Source: Candidatus Aminicenantota bacterium
Lineage (GTDB): Bacteria > Acidobacteriota > Aminicenantia > Aminicenantales > Saccharicenantaceae
Length of the DNA stretch: 64,000 nt
Assembly (NCBI GenBank): GCA_014360005.1
Contig: JACIYI010000008.1
Span: 52,372-116,371, forward strand
Reading direction: 5' to 3'
In this document: piece by piece, positions 43,948 to 54,135 of the stretch
Numbering within the stretch: position 1 is the stretch's first letter
How the letters are laid out: each line of letters opens with the position of its first letter
Position numbers and translations under genes: made by a program
Notes under the pieces: generated by a model
Told to the model about the DNA's origin: nothing
Seen by the model: the letters and a program-made list of their open reading frames with translations, nothing else
Database searches by the model: none

Positions 43948-45243
43948 TCAGGCGATTTTGCCCTTTTTGACGACGTCTTCCACCACCTCGGCGAAGTAAT
44001 CAATCTCTTTAACCGAGAGTGAGACGTTGACCACGATTCTGATGCCGTCCACCAGTCCATCAGGGTGAGTTATGTGTGATGCCACTATCCCATGTTTGTC
44101 GAGCAGGTATTCGGTAAGTTTTCCCATGTCAATCCCTTCAATGCCGAAGGTGGCCAGGCCGCAGGATTCAGCCGGGTCCAGGCTGGTAAAGAACTTAACC
44201 TTTGGATATTGTTTCAGGCGGTTGGCCCAGCGGTCTTTCAGGTAGCGGAGGCGGGCCGCCTTGCGTTCTATGCCAATTCCTTCGTTAAAAGTGATGGCTT
44301 CAGCAATTGCCACCCGGTTGGCTGGCGAGCGCGTTCCCACGTCCTCAAAGCGCCGGATGTCATTGGGATTGTCACTCCAGGGCGGAGTCAACGGCCAGAG
44401 TTTCGGGATGCGATCCTTCGGTATGCGTACCATTCCATTTCCTGGTGGGGCCATGGTCCACTTATGCAAGCTGGCGGTGTAGTAATCGCAGCCGAGGTCA
44501 GCCAGCTTGAAAGGAAAGTGCATGAAGCCGTGGGCGCCGTCCACAACCAGTTCGATGCCTTTAGAACGACAGAGTTCTGCCAGCCGCCTCACCGGAGCCA
44601 TCTGTCCGGTGTAATGGGTAAGATGGCAGACCAGGATGGCCCGGGTGCGCGGGGTGACCTGCTCGGCTACCAGATTGTAGAACTGGTCGAGCGGCACGGG
44701 CGGTGGCGGCAGCTTGACCATCTTCAGCACGATACCTTCCCGCTTCTCACGCTGTCTCAGGGCGGCTATCAACCGCGGGTAATCCTGGTTGGTGGTGATG
44801 ACTTCGTCGCCCCGCTTGAGGTCAAGCCCCAGCAGCACGATCTGACCGGCTTCGCTCCCGCCGCGGCAGATGACCAGCTCTTCCGGGTCGCAGCCCAGAT
44901 GAAGGCCCAGCCGGCGGCGGCAGCTTTCAATCTCCTTATTCAACACGGCCATGGAATGCCAGCCGGCGTTGCCCGAAAATTCGCTGTGCCGGCGGACAGC
45001 CTCCTGGACGATTCTCAGCCCGGGCTGGATGGTTCCCTGGTTCAGGTTGATAATGTTTCGGTCTTCAGTAAAAGCCATCCGCACCTGGAACCAGAAATCT
45101 TCATCCTGGGCCACCTGCTCGGGGCTCAGGCCGGCCGTTTCCCGACCGAGGGCCAGGATGTTTTCCAGGGCCTCTTCCGGAGTTATGGCCGCCAGTCCGA
45201 GGCCGGCAGCGCAGCTTCTTAAAAACTCACGTCTGTTTAACAT
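43948..45243 (-). CDS. Tat-exported class V aminotransferase-fold PLP enzyme
   Basis: AGGAGG precedes the ATG, and NRREFLRSCAAGLGLAAI is a twin-arginine signal. The fold-type I PLP core has LVVDGAHGFMHFPF (the Asp binding PLP), YYTASLHKWTMAPPGNG with the Schiff-base Lys in LHKW, and GTRSPANRVAIAEA. This is the isopenicillin-N-epimerase/cysteine-desulfurase branch. Because the product is predicted to be exported folded with its cofactor, a role in cytoplasmic Fe-S assembly with SmsCB is unlikely. The substrate is unknown. Confidence 0.87.
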   Translation of the reverse strand: MLNRREFLRSCAAGLGLAAITPEEALENILALGRETAGLSPEQVAQDEDFWFQVRMAFTEDRNIINLNQGTIQPGLRIVQEAVRRHSEFSGNAGWHSMAVLNKEIESCRRRLGLHLGCDPEELVICRGGSEAGQIVLLGLDLKRGDEVITTNQDYPRLIAALRQREKREGIVLKMVKLPPPPVPLDQFYNLVAEQVTPRTRAILVCHLTHYTGQMAPVRRLAELCRSKGIELVVDGAHGFMHFPFKLADLGCDYYTASLHKWTMAPPGNGMVRIPKDRIPKLWPLTPPWSDNPNDIRRFEDVGTRSPANRVAIAEAITFNEGIGIERKAARLRYLKDRWANRLKQYPKVKFFTSLDPAESCGLATFGIEGIDMGKLTEYLLDKHGIVASHITHPDGLVDGIRIVVNVSLSVKEIDYFAEVVEDVVKKGKIA

Positions 45244-45633
45244 ATTTCCTCCTTTCTGGACGGGGGCAGGTTTTACTGTTTATCCGGCAGACTTCCCCCC
45301 TGAAATTTGAATGTTGATCATTATGCGGCCATAGTATCCCGGTTAGGATTTTACTGTCAAGCTGACTGTTGATGCCCGGCGTCGCCTTTATCTGTCCGAG
45401 GTACTTCCCGGCTCATTCCCCCTTAAACAGGCTGGCCTTCGGGTCTTCCCTTATTGCTGCGGTGATGCTATTCAACTCCCAGGCCCAGAGCCGCCTGCCT
45501 AGCCGGCCTGGTTTTGTCAGCCAGGTCCAGTTGCCAGGCTCACCGGTTTGAGCTCCGGTTAAGCGAAATTCAAGTCTTAGGTAAGAGTGACACAGAGGTG
45601 CTGGCTCAACCCATAGGTTAATCAGTTATCAGG

Positions 45634-45661
45634 TTGACAGGTCTGGATTTTTGGTGATAAT
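45634..45661 (+). promoter_or_regulatory. Promoter of the RND efflux operon
   Basis: TTGACA at 45634-45639 and GATAAT at 45656-45661 are 16 bases apart, just upstream of the first gene. The gap 45244-45633 otherwise holds no supported gene. Confidence 0.5.
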
Positions 45662-45671
45662 AAAGGTGGCA

Positions 45672-45947
45672 ATGATAAAGAGAAAAGCACTACTTGTTAT
45701 TTTTCTGGTAGGGCTTTTCTTTCTAACTTCTTCAGCCATTGATTTCTTTCACAACCATAAGACTATTCAGGAGCCAGCCAACTGTCCGGCCGGTCAATTT
45801 CTTCATATTTTCGTTTCAGCCGGAATAAGCCAGGTAACATTCCTGATACTTTTTATTTTACTGAAGATAATTACCTTAATTTTCTGCCATAAATATAAAG
45901 AACTCTACGTAAAAACCCGCCTTTCGCGTTCTCCACCATTAGTCTGA
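45672..45947 (+). CDS. Small membrane protein at the head of an RND efflux operon
   Basis: AAAGGTGG just before ATG 45672 favours this start over the upstream TTG/GTG codons. The product is 91 residues with two hydrophobic segments (LLVIFLVGLFFLTSSAI and SQVTFLILFILLKIITLIF) around a short loop, DFFHNHKTIQEPANCPAGQFLH, rich in His and with one Cys. Small proteins of this His/Cys type often sit beside heavy-metal RND genes. It could bind a metal ion in the periplasm, but that is inference from the loop composition and position. Confidence 0.65.
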   Translation: MIKRKALLVIFLVGLFFLTSSAIDFFHNHKTIQEPANCPAGQFLHIFVSAGISQVTFLILFILLKIITLIFCHKYKELYVKTRLSRSPPLV

Positions 45948-46022
45948 CCAGCCAGACTATCGCTATTTGTTTTGGCTTTTCCCCTTATTTTTCTTAATGG
46001 CTTTCGTTTTAGCGGAGGAGGC

Positions 46023-47417
46023 ATGAAGAGTAAGCTAAAAAATACCTGGCCTGGCCTGGGAAAGGGTCCGGGGCTAAAGAGGATAGAGATAAAGGTAAAA
46101 CAAGATAGAACAAGAATTTTTTTCATTTTATTCTTATCTTTATTTTTAACGCTCTGGTTTGGTTCCTTTCTCCAGGTTGCAGCTCAGTCAGTCCTTCTTT
46201 CAGAACAGAAAACAGTTGGTTCAGCCGATTCTTCATCCGATCAGGCGCTGAGTCTTAAAGAATGTCTGGAAATAGCCCTGGCTAATAACCCGCTTATGCT
46301 TTCAAGCTATGACCAGTACGAGGCGGCCCGGGCCAGAGTCAACATAGCCAGGAATCTTCCCCAGCCAGGGATTTTGCTTGATTACCCGTTGCAACCAACC
46401 TTAATTTCTCCAGGTCGCTCGGAAGAAAAATTCTTCTGGCTAAATCAAACCGTGGAGTTTCCTGGCCGGCGCTATCTGCGAACCAAGTTCGCTGATTGGG
46501 AAGCCAGGGAGATTTTCCAGGACCACGAGAGTCTAAAAGTTTCTCTTGCCTATCAGGTGAAGGAAGCCTTTTTCGGCCTTTTACTGGTTGAAGAGCAGTT
46601 GAAATTCGCTCGCGAAAATCTTCAGCTCAACCGGGATTTTGTGGACCTGGTTGAAGTCAAGCATTCAGTCGGGGAAGTCTCTCAGGCTGAAGTCTTAAGA
46701 GCCCGGGTGGAGCTGGCCAAGGCCGGGGCCCTGGTCAAGCAGCTTGAAACTGAGCGGAAGATTACAGCGGCGCGGCTTAATGTTCTGATGGGTCGTGACC
46801 GGGATGGAGAAATACAAATTGCCGGGGAGCTCAAGCAACCGCTGCTTGCCCTTTCCTTTGAGGACGCCAGAAAAACGGCTATGGTCAACCGACCGGAAAT
46901 TAAGAAAGTAGAATATTCTGTCAACAAGACCGTGGTCCAAAAAAAGCAGGCTTATCTCAGTTATTTACCTGATTTTAACCTCGGCTTCGCCCGACATCAG
47001 GTAGAAAATATTAAATACTGGGATTTCAGCCTGTCGTTATCTGTTCCTTTATTTTTCTGGCAGCCAAAGAGGGGCGAGATAGCTGAAGCCGAGGCCCTTA
47101 TCAGGTCCAAACAAAGGGAACTTATATACTGGCAGGATATGGTTTCCTTAGAGGTGGAAGAAGCTTACCAGCAGGTACTGTGCTGCCAGGAACAGATCAG
47201 GCTTTATGAAAAAGACATTCTTGAGCAAACCGAACAGGTTTATCAACTCTTTTTATTCAGTTTTAAAGAAGGACAAATCGGGGGACTGGACCTTATTGAA
47301 GCCAGACGTACCTGGGTTGATTCCAGGATTACTTATGCCGAACATCTTTATCAACACGCTATTTCCTTAGCGGCGCTCAACCGGGCTATGGGGATTATTC
47401 AGGAAGGTGACCAATGA
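46023..47417 (+). CDS. TolC/CzcC-family outer-membrane efflux protein
   Basis: GGAGGAGG directly before ATG 46023 supports this start rather than ATG 45972. A signal peptide (ILFLSLFLTLWFGSFLQVAA) precedes two internally related TolC repeats, each with long amphipathic helices (LSLKECLEIALANNPLMLSSYDQYEAARARVNIARN, split by a strand, and the second half with EQTEQVYQLFLFSFKEGQIGGLDLIEARRTWVD). These build the trans-periplasmic tunnel. Its stop overlaps the adaptor start. It should connect the RND pump at the end of the operon to the exterior. Confidence 0.92.
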   Translation: MKSKLKNTWPGLGKGPGLKRIEIKVKQDRTRIFFILFLSLFLTLWFGSFLQVAAQSVLLSEQKTVGSADSSSDQALSLKECLEIALANNPLMLSSYDQYEAARARVNIARNLPQPGILLDYPLQPTLISPGRSEEKFFWLNQTVEFPGRRYLRTKFADWEAREIFQDHESLKVSLAYQVKEAFFGLLLVEEQLKFARENLQLNRDFVDLVEVKHSVGEVSQAEVLRARVELAKAGALVKQLETERKITAARLNVLMGRDRDGEIQIAGELKQPLLALSFEDARKTAMVNRPEIKKVEYSVNKTVVQKKQAYLSYLPDFNLGFARHQVENIKYWDFSLSLSVPLFFWQPKRGEIAEAEALIRSKQRELIYWQDMVSLEVEEAYQQVLCCQEQIRLYEKDILEQTEQVYQLFLFSFKEGQIGGLDLIEARRTWVDSRITYAEHLYQHAISLAALNRAMGIIQEGDQ

Positions 47418-48661
47418 ATATGAAAAAGATAGTGGTAATTTTAATGGTTTTAGCCGTAATTTTTGCCGGCACCGCCTGCAAAAGAGGCCAGCCGACAGGA
47501 AAGAATATTAGCCAGGAAAACCGGTCAGCCAGTTCCACAACTCCAGCCACAGAAAATTTCCGCGGCCGGGGACGACACGGCCAGGGGTGGAGATGGCAGG
47601 GAGAGAAAGTGAGGCTGGCGGATAAAGAAAAAGAAGTGGTGAGAATAGAAACAGCTCCGGTAATTTTGAAAAATATCCAGAGCCAGCTTACGGCCAACGG
47701 CAAAATCTTTGCTCCGAATAACAGGACCTGTGTCATTAGCTATGCCTTCCCGGCCAGGGTAAGCCGGATTATTGTCAGGGTTGGTGAATGGGTGAATGAA
47801 GGTTCGCCGCTCATTGCCCTTCAGAGTGAAGAGGTTGGAAAATCAAGAGCAGAATTTTTCCGGGCCCAGGCTGACCTGGAGCTGGCCCAGGCCAATTATG
47901 AACGGCAAAAAAGACTCTATGAGCGCGGGGCTGGAGCCCAGAAAGATTTTCTGGCCGCTGAAGCGGAGCTTAAAGTGGCCCGGGCCAACCTTGAAGCCTG
48001 CGAAAAAAAGCTTCACCTGCTCGGATTTTCAGAAGAAGAAATCAAAAAGATGTCATCTACTCATCAGATTAATCCAGTCATCACCTTGTATTCTCCGATT
48101 AAAGGCAAAGTGGTAGAGATTAAAGTGGTGCCAGGAGAAATGGTGGACCAGGCCAAAGACATGATGGTTATTGTTGACCCAAGGGTGTTGTGGGTTGATG
48201 CCGAAATATTTGAAAAAGATATCGCCAGGATTCGTCCTGGGCAGAAAGTTGAAATTAGCGTGCCTGCTTATCCTGGCAGGACCTTCGTTGGTCGTATAAG
48301 CTACATTGGTGATGTCCTGAAAGAAGAAACCAGGACCATTACGGTTAGAACTGAGGTGGAGAATAAAAACCTGGACCTGAAACCTGGTATGTTTGCTACT
48401 TTGAAAATCAATTTAAACAGTGACCGGAAAGTCCTGGCTGTGCCCGAGGCGGCCGTTTGTGACCAGCAGGGTGAGAAGTTTGTGTTTGTTCCTCGGGATG
48501 AGGGGTTCGAGCTGAGAAAAGTGGAATTAGGTGCCAAACAGGATGGGTTTTATGAAGTGGTTTCCGGAGTAAAAGAAGGGGAATTGGTCGTAACTACCGG
48601 AAGCTTTCAACTGAAATCAAAGCTTCTGGAATCTGTCCTTAAAGAAGCCATCCACGATTGA
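47414..48661 (+). CDS. RND efflux periplasmic adaptor (membrane fusion protein)
   Basis: An N-terminal signal with the lipobox-like GTAC (Cys near 22) suggests a lipoprotein. The lipoyl-type hairpin ends (SYAFPARVSRIIVRVGEWVNEGSPLIAL), a helical hairpin of coiled coil (FFRAQADLELAQANYERQKRLYERG), a beta-barrel domain (VDAEIFEKDIARIRPGQKVEISVPAYPG) and a membrane-proximal domain appear in the usual order. An RGRGRHGQGWRWQG stretch after the signal is unusual and basic. It overlaps the TolC-like gene by four bases. Confidence 0.92.
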   Translation: MNMKKIVVILMVLAVIFAGTACKRGQPTGKNISQENRSASSTTPATENFRGRGRHGQGWRWQGEKVRLADKEKEVVRIETAPVILKNIQSQLTANGKIFAPNNRTCVISYAFPARVSRIIVRVGEWVNEGSPLIALQSEEVGKSRAEFFRAQADLELAQANYERQKRLYERGAGAQKDFLAAEAELKVARANLEACEKKLHLLGFSEEEIKKMSSTHQINPVITLYSPIKGKVVEIKVVPGEMVDQAKDMMVIVDPRVLWVDAEIFEKDIARIRPGQKVEISVPAYPGRTFVGRISYIGDVLKEETRTITVRTEVENKNLDLKPGMFATLKINLNSDRKVLAVPEAAVCDQQGEKFVFVPRDEGFELRKVELGAKQDGFYEVVSGVKEGELVVTTGSFQLKSKLLESVLKEAIHD

Positions 48662-48687
48662 AGCTGGCTCCAGAGCTGGAGGCGAAT

Positions 48688-51600
48688 ATGATTAACAAAA
48701 TTATAGATTTTGCCCTCAAACACCGGGTATTGACTATTTTCCTGGTTCTTCTGATCTGCCTTTTTGGTGTAGTTTCCTACCTGAGGTTGCCCAAGGACAT
48801 TTATCCAGATTTGAATGCGCCCCTGGTTAATGTCATTACCGAAAACCCCGGCATGGCCTCTGAGGAAGTTGAAAGACTGATTACTTTTCCCCTGGAAAGC
48901 TTGATGGCCGGGACACCAGGGGTGACCAGAATTCGTTCTGAATCAACCACCGGAAATTCGCTGGTTACCGTGGAGTTTGACTGGGGAACTGATATCTACC
49001 GTGCCCGTCAGGTTGTTTCCAGCAAACTGGACCTGGTTTCTGGCCGGCTGCCGGCTGGAACAACACCCCCGGTTCTTGGCCCCGTAAGTTCGAGAATGGG
49101 AGAAGTTTTTGAATTCGTGGTCACAGGTGAGAACATAGACTCGATGGAAATGCGGACAGTGGCAGACTGGACGGTCAAACGGCGTCTCCAGAGTGTAGCC
49201 GGAGTTTCTTATATTATTAACCTTGGTGGTTATGTTCGCCAGTTCCAGATTCTGCTCCAGCCGGAGATGCTTTATAACTACCGGCTAACTATTGATGATG
49301 TGCGACGGGCAGTAGAGATGAGCAACAGGAATTTTTCCGGCGGCATCATGACCCAGGGTGCAGAAGATATCCTGATCAAAGGAATCGGTCGCATCAGCAG
49401 CCTGGAGGATATCAGCCGAACGGTGGTGGCTTCTCGCAATAACATCCCGGTTTATGTTGGTGATGTGGCTGAGGTTAGAATCGGACATAAATTCAGGCGG
49501 GAAGATGCCGGCCACAACGGACGGGAAGCGGTTTATGTGACTATGGAGAAACAGTATGGTTCGGATACGCTGAGAACCATTGCCAACATAAAAAAAGGCC
49601 TGGCGGAAATCAAACGTGATTTACCAGCCGGCATAAATCTCAAGCCAATTTATGACCAGTCAATTTTAATCATAAAATCCATCCAGCACCTGGAGTTTTC
49701 TATCCTGGAAGGCATCGTTCTGGTTATTCTCATCATGGTGCTTTTTATGGGCGAGGTGCGAAGTGCCCTGATCGCTTCTCTGACTATTCCTTTTTCTATA
49801 TTAATTGCCCTGCTGGCCATGGGGCTTTTTGGAGTCAAGCTGACGGTCATGTCCATTGGTGGTCTGGCCATTGGCATCGGGAAGATGGCTAATGGCTCGA
49901 TTATTCTGGTGGAAAACATCCTGCGGCTGATGAAAGAAAAGAAAGGAAAAGCTTCCATCATGGAAATAGTGGGCGAAGCCAGCCGGGATGTGGGCAGTTA
50001 CCTTTTTTCTGCCAGCCTGATCATCATCCTGGTTTTTGTTCCCATGCTGACCATGAAAGGACTGGAAGGTGCCATGTTCCGACCGACGGCCTTTGCCGTG
50101 GCCGCCTCGCTTTTTGGGGCCATGATGCTTAACCTGACTTTCCAGCCGGTGCTGGCCACCTATTTTTTGACCGAAGTCAGGGAGAGTCATAAAAAGAGAA
50201 TAACTGACCGCTTGCAAAAAATTTACGGTCAATTTTTGATAAAGGCTCTGGATAAAAAGAAGTTGCTATTGAGCGTTTTTGTCTTGCTGATTGTAGCAGC
50301 TGTCGTTTGCTATACCTTCCTGGGCAAAGAATTTGTGCCTCCGCTTGATGAAGGTTCCATGATTATTTCCACTACCATGCTTCCAGAAACTTCGCTGGAA
50401 GAAACGGTGCGGGCAGGCAAAGAAATTGAAAAGATGCTGATGAAATTTCCAGAAGTAGCTTCTGTTTCCCGGACCACGGGCTCAGCTGAGGGTTCAGAAC
50501 ATATCCATCCTGTCAATCATTCTCATTTTTTGATTGAGCTTCTGCCGAAAGAAAAAAGGAAGAGGGATTTTAAAGAACTGAGTCAGGCCATGCGCCAGGA
50601 GCTGGAAAAATTTCCTGGGCTTTCTTACATCATCGAGCAACCCATTGCCAACAAACTGGCCGAAATGCTGACTGGAAGTGAAGGCCAGCTATCTATTAAA
50701 TTATTTGGACCAGACCTTGATGTCCTTAACGAAAAAATTGAAGAGATTAAGGAAATCGTCAGGGGAATTAAAGGTGCGGCTGATGTCCAGGTAGAGCAAA
50801 CGCGTGGCATTCCGGAGCTGGTCATTAAGCCAGACCGGGAAAAGCTGGCCCGCTACGGGCTGTCCATAGGGCAGGTAGCTGAAATAATTGAAACGGCTTT
50901 TAATGGTCTGGAAGTAACCGATGTTTATGAGCAGGACCGGATTACTTCGGTGCTGGTCAGGCTGCCGGAAAAATACCGGCAGGACGAAGAAGCTCTGAAA
51001 AACCTGCTCCTGGATACTCCTTCGGGCGAGAAGGTTCCCCTAGCCCTGGTAGCGAGCATCAGGAGAAGTGAAGGGCCGCAGACCATTTTCCGCGAAAACA
51101 TGATGAGAAGAAAAATTATTCTCTGTAACGTGGTCAAACGCGATGTCGGCGGTTTCGTGGAAGAGGCGAAAAAGACTATTGAAGAGAAAGTTACTTTACC
51201 CCAGGGTTATTTCGTAACCTTTGGCGGCCAGTATGAAAGCCAGCAACACGCCATGAAGCATCTGACGCTGCTGATGGCTCTGGTGCTGCTGATAATTTTC
51301 GTTGTTCTATTTTCCTCTTTTGGTTCTATCTGGCAGGCCCTGCTCATCATCCTGAACATTCCTTCAACTTTAATTGGCGGCATTATCGCTTTGCTGGTGG
51401 CCGGCCAATCCATGAATGTTTCTTCCACCATTGGCCTGATCGCTCTGTTTGGCATTTGCGCTCAGAATGACATAGTTCTGGTGGGCAAGATAAACGATTA
51501 CCGGAAAGCCGGGATGCCCCTGCGCCAGGCAGTGATGGAAGGGGCCCTGACCAAGTTCCGACCGATATTCATCACTGATATGGTGATGATCGTCAGTGTT

Positions 51601-51774
51601 CTGCCGCTGGCTTTAATCCGGGCCACTGGCTCTGAGCTCCACCGCCCGCTGGCTACCGTTTACATCGGTGGTTTCTTCTTCGCCATATTGCTGAGGATGT
51701 TCATCGTGCCGGCTTTATACGAACTATTTGCCCGGCTATTTGAGAGTAAAAAGCCTGAGGTGGAAGCAAATTAA
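48688..51774 (+). CDS. RND efflux permease with substituted TM4 acidic residues
   Basis: GGAGG five bases before ATG 48688 fixes the start; the TTG at 48658 only overlaps the adaptor. The protein has 12 membrane helices and two large periplasmic loops, with KDIYPDLNAPLVNVITENPGMASEEVE and LPEKYRQDEEALKNLLLDTPSGEKVPL typical of the AcrB/CzcA superfamily. In TM4 the usual VDD/VDG proton-relay segment reads MANGSIILVEN: the essential Asp is Asn (codon 49891). In TM10 the Lys/Asn pair reads AQND. The pump substrate is therefore uncertain, and normal proton coupling may be altered. It ends the operon. Confidence 0.9.
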   Translation: MINKIIDFALKHRVLTIFLVLLICLFGVVSYLRLPKDIYPDLNAPLVNVITENPGMASEEVERLITFPLESLMAGTPGVTRIRSESTTGNSLVTVEFDWGTDIYRARQVVSSKLDLVSGRLPAGTTPPVLGPVSSRMGEVFEFVVTGENIDSMEMRTVADWTVKRRLQSVAGVSYIINLGGYVRQFQILLQPEMLYNYRLTIDDVRRAVEMSNRNFSGGIMTQGAEDILIKGIGRISSLEDISRTVVASRNNIPVYVGDVAEVRIGHKFRREDAGHNGREAVYVTMEKQYGSDTLRTIANIKKGLAEIKRDLPAGINLKPIYDQSILIIKSIQHLEFSILEGIVLVILIMVLFMGEVRSALIASLTIPFSILIALLAMGLFGVKLTVMSIGGLAIGIGKMANGSIILVENILRLMKEKKGKASIMEIVGEASRDVGSYLFSASLIIILVFVPMLTMKGLEGAMFRPTAFAVAASLFGAMMLNLTFQPVLATYFLTEVRESHKKRITDRLQKIYGQFLIKALDKKKLLLSVFVLLIVAAVVCYTFLGKEFVPPLDEGSMIISTTMLPETSLEETVRAGKEIEKMLMKFPEVASVSRTTGSAEGSEHIHPVNHSHFLIELLPKEKRKRDFKELSQAMRQELEKFPGLSYIIEQPIANKLAEMLTGSEGQLSIKLFGPDLDVLNEKIEEIKEIVRGIKGAADVQVEQTRGIPELVIKPDREKLARYGLSIGQVAEIIETAFNGLEVTDVYEQDRITSVLVRLPEKYRQDEEALKNLLLDTPSGEKVPLALVASIRRSEGPQTIFRENMMRRKIILCNVVKRDVGGFVEEAKKTIEEKVTLPQGYFVTFGGQYESQQHAMKHLTLLMALVLLIIFVVLFSSFGSIWQALLIILNIPSTLIGGIIALLVAGQSMNVSSTIGLIALFGICAQNDIVLVGKINDYRKAGMPLRQAVMEGALTKFRPIFITDMVMIVSVLPLALIRATGSELHRPLATVYIGGFFFAILLRMFIVPALYELFARLFESKKPEVEAN

Positions 51775-52059
51775 TGGTGGAAAAGAACAACATCAGGACA
51801 ATGATTTTTATTGGGCAAATTAGGGTTATAGCGATAAAAATTTTTTGACTTAGGTCATAATCCGGTTTTATACTCGGCCTGAGGAAGAAAGTAGACGGCT
51901 AAGGGAGAATTTCGTTTGGCTCCTGCTTTTGAACTTTTTCTCAGCTGTCTTAAAATTCTGTTTCGGTTCTCATGTTTAAGATAAATTTGCTTGCCTGACC
52001 CTAACTAAACTTATGTCTCAGGATTATTTCTGGATTTAACGTAGGCAGGAGATTAAAAA

Positions 52060-54135
52060 ATGAACTTAAAAGAATTAAGGGGCAAAAAGACATTAATTCT
52101 GTTAATGATCATAGGGTTTTTAATTATTCTGCCCGGCTGTGGCCAGAAGAGTAAAACTGAAGCCGTCACTGCCGGGGCCGGAAAAAATTTGAAAACTGAT
52201 AAAGTTAGGCCCCGCTCAGAGGCCTTCTTTGGACTGCATTTTGACCTTCATCCCAATGCTTCTGACACAGAACTCGGAGCCGATGTCAGCGAAGAAAACA
52301 TTGCCGAGCTTCTGGACCGGGTTAAACCTGATTATGTCCAGTACGATTGCAAGGGGCACCCTGGTTATACCGGTTACCCGACCAAAGTGGGCTGGCCTTC
52401 CCCTGGTATCGTCAAGGATTCCTTGGCCATCTGGAGAAAGGTAACTCGAGAAAGAGGTGTCGGCCTTTACATCCACTATTCGGGAGTCTGGGATTCTAAA
52501 GCCATAGAGGAACATCCGGACTGGGCCAGAATTGATGCCGATGGGAAGCGCGACCCCAACGCCACTTCTGTTTTTGGTCCCTATGTGGACCGGCTGCTGA
52601 TTCCCCAGCTTAAAGAAGTCATCGCAGCTTATGACCTTGATGGAGCCTGGGTTGATGGGGAATGCTGGCGGGCAGAGCTTGATTATTCTCCCGAAGCGCT
52701 AAAAGCCTGGCAGAAATATTCTGGAAAGGACCGGGCTCCGAAAAGTCCTGCTGACCCCGACTGGCTGGAGTGGAAAATGTTTCAGCGCCAGGCCTTTGAG
52801 AGCTATCTCTGTCACTGGGTTGATGCCCTGCATGAGTTTCGTCCTGGCGTACAGCTGACCAGTAACTGGATGTATACCACTTTTGCTCCCAAGCCGGTAG
52901 TGGCTCATCTTGATTTTCTTTCGGGCGATTACTCCCCCAGCCTTTCGGTGGACCGGGCCAGGGTTGAAGCCCGCTACTTAGCCAGCACGGGAAAACCCTG
53001 GGATTTGATGGCCTGGGGGTTTGACCGCGGCCGCGACCAGGGCTGGAGCCTGAAAAGTGCCTTTCACCTCCAGCAGGAAGCAGCAGTGGTGCTGATGCAG
53101 GGAGGCGGTTTTCAAGTTTATAACACACCAACCCGGCGTGGATATATTGTTCCTGCTATTATTGACCAGCTGGAGCAGGTGGCCCGCTTCTGCCGCGAGC
53201 GCCAGTCTCTGAGCTTCAAAAGCCGGACAGTACCGCAGGTGGCGCTTCTTCTTTCAGAAACCTCGCTCTGGGAACGGATGGACAGGGTTTTTTCACCGTG
53301 GGCTGGCGAGTATGATGAACTGGAAGGTGCTCTCCAGGCCCTTTTGGAACTTCATTTTTCGGTGGATATTCTGGCTGAGCACCAGTTAATTTCCAGGATT
53401 AAAGAGTTTCCGCTTCTGGTCATTCCTGAGGTCCACCGACTGGAGCCAGATTTTCAAAAAGAAGTGGTCAGTTTTGTGGAAAACGGCGGGAGCCTGCTTT
53501 TGCTCGGAGAAAAAAGCGCCCGGCTTTTTGAGCCGCTCCTTGGAGTAAAAATGGTGGGAGAACCGCAGCAAATTACAGCTGAGCTGGCCACACCCGCTGG
53601 TCCGGTTTCTTTAAACGGCCGCTGGCAGGAAGTGGAACTGGCTGGAGCTGAACCAATCGGCTTCAGGTACCCAACACGGGATTTCCGTCGGGGTCAGGCC
53701 ATAGCGGCTACCATTGCTTCTTACGGGAAAGGTAAAGTGGCCGCGGTTTACGGGCCCTTGGCCCTGGCCTTTTTCCGCAGCCATCATCCGGCGCTCCGGC
53801 AATTCATCGGAAATCTTACTCAGAAGTTATTCCCTTCACCCGCGGTTATAGTTGAAGCCCCACCCACCGTGGATGTTGCCCTGAGACGAACTGCTGATAA
53901 CCGCCTCACGCTTCATCTTCTTAACCGAACTGGTTTTCCTGTGCCCGACCGTTATAATTTTATTGATTATGTCCCACCAGTTGGGCCCATCCAAATTAAG
54001 CTGGCCCTTGAGGAAAAACCGCAAAAGGTGCTCTGGATGCCGGAAGTCACCAGGCTAAAATGGAAATGGGACAAAGGCTATCTTTACACCACCGTCCCTG
54101 CTCTTCATATTCACGGCATTTTGCTGGTTGACTGA
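52060..54135 (+). CDS. Lipoprotein glycoside-hydrolase-like protein (alpha-fucosidase/GHL type)
   Basis: A lipobox-like ILPGC follows a signal helix. Residues about 50-330 form a TIM barrel like GH29-related hypothetical hydrolases: FFGLHFDLHP, YVQYDCKGHPGYTGYPTK, GLYIHYSGVWDSKA, YDLDGAWVDGECW with acidic residues at the barrel end. A second domain (about 380-500) resembles the GATase-like beta-galactosidase trimerisation fold (LLLSETSLWERM, PLLVIPEVHRLEP, FVENGGSLLLLG). A C-terminal beta domain completes it. Catalytic residues are not proven. It faces a GH127 gene tail to tail, suggesting a plant-glycan locus. Confidence 0.7.
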   Translation: MNLKELRGKKTLILLMIIGFLIILPGCGQKSKTEAVTAGAGKNLKTDKVRPRSEAFFGLHFDLHPNASDTELGADVSEENIAELLDRVKPDYVQYDCKGHPGYTGYPTKVGWPSPGIVKDSLAIWRKVTRERGVGLYIHYSGVWDSKAIEEHPDWARIDADGKRDPNATSVFGPYVDRLLIPQLKEVIAAYDLDGAWVDGECWRAELDYSPEALKAWQKYSGKDRAPKSPADPDWLEWKMFQRQAFESYLCHWVDALHEFRPGVQLTSNWMYTTFAPKPVVAHLDFLSGDYSPSLSVDRARVEARYLASTGKPWDLMAWGFDRGRDQGWSLKSAFHLQQEAAVVLMQGGGFQVYNTPTRRGYIVPAIIDQLEQVARFCRERQSLSFKSRTVPQVALLLSETSLWERMDRVFSPWAGEYDELEGALQALLELHFSVDILAEHQLISRIKEFPLLVIPEVHRLEPDFQKEVVSFVENGGSLLLLGEKSARLFEPLLGVKMVGEPQQITAELATPAGPVSLNGRWQEVELAGAEPIGFRYPTRDFRRGQAIAATIASYGKGKVAAVYGPLALAFFRSHHPALRQFIGNLTQKLFPSPAVIVEAPPTVDVALRRTADNRLTLHLLNRTGFPVPDRYNFIDYVPPVGPIQIKLALEEKPQKVLWMPEVTRLKWKWDKGYLYTTVPALHIHGILLVD

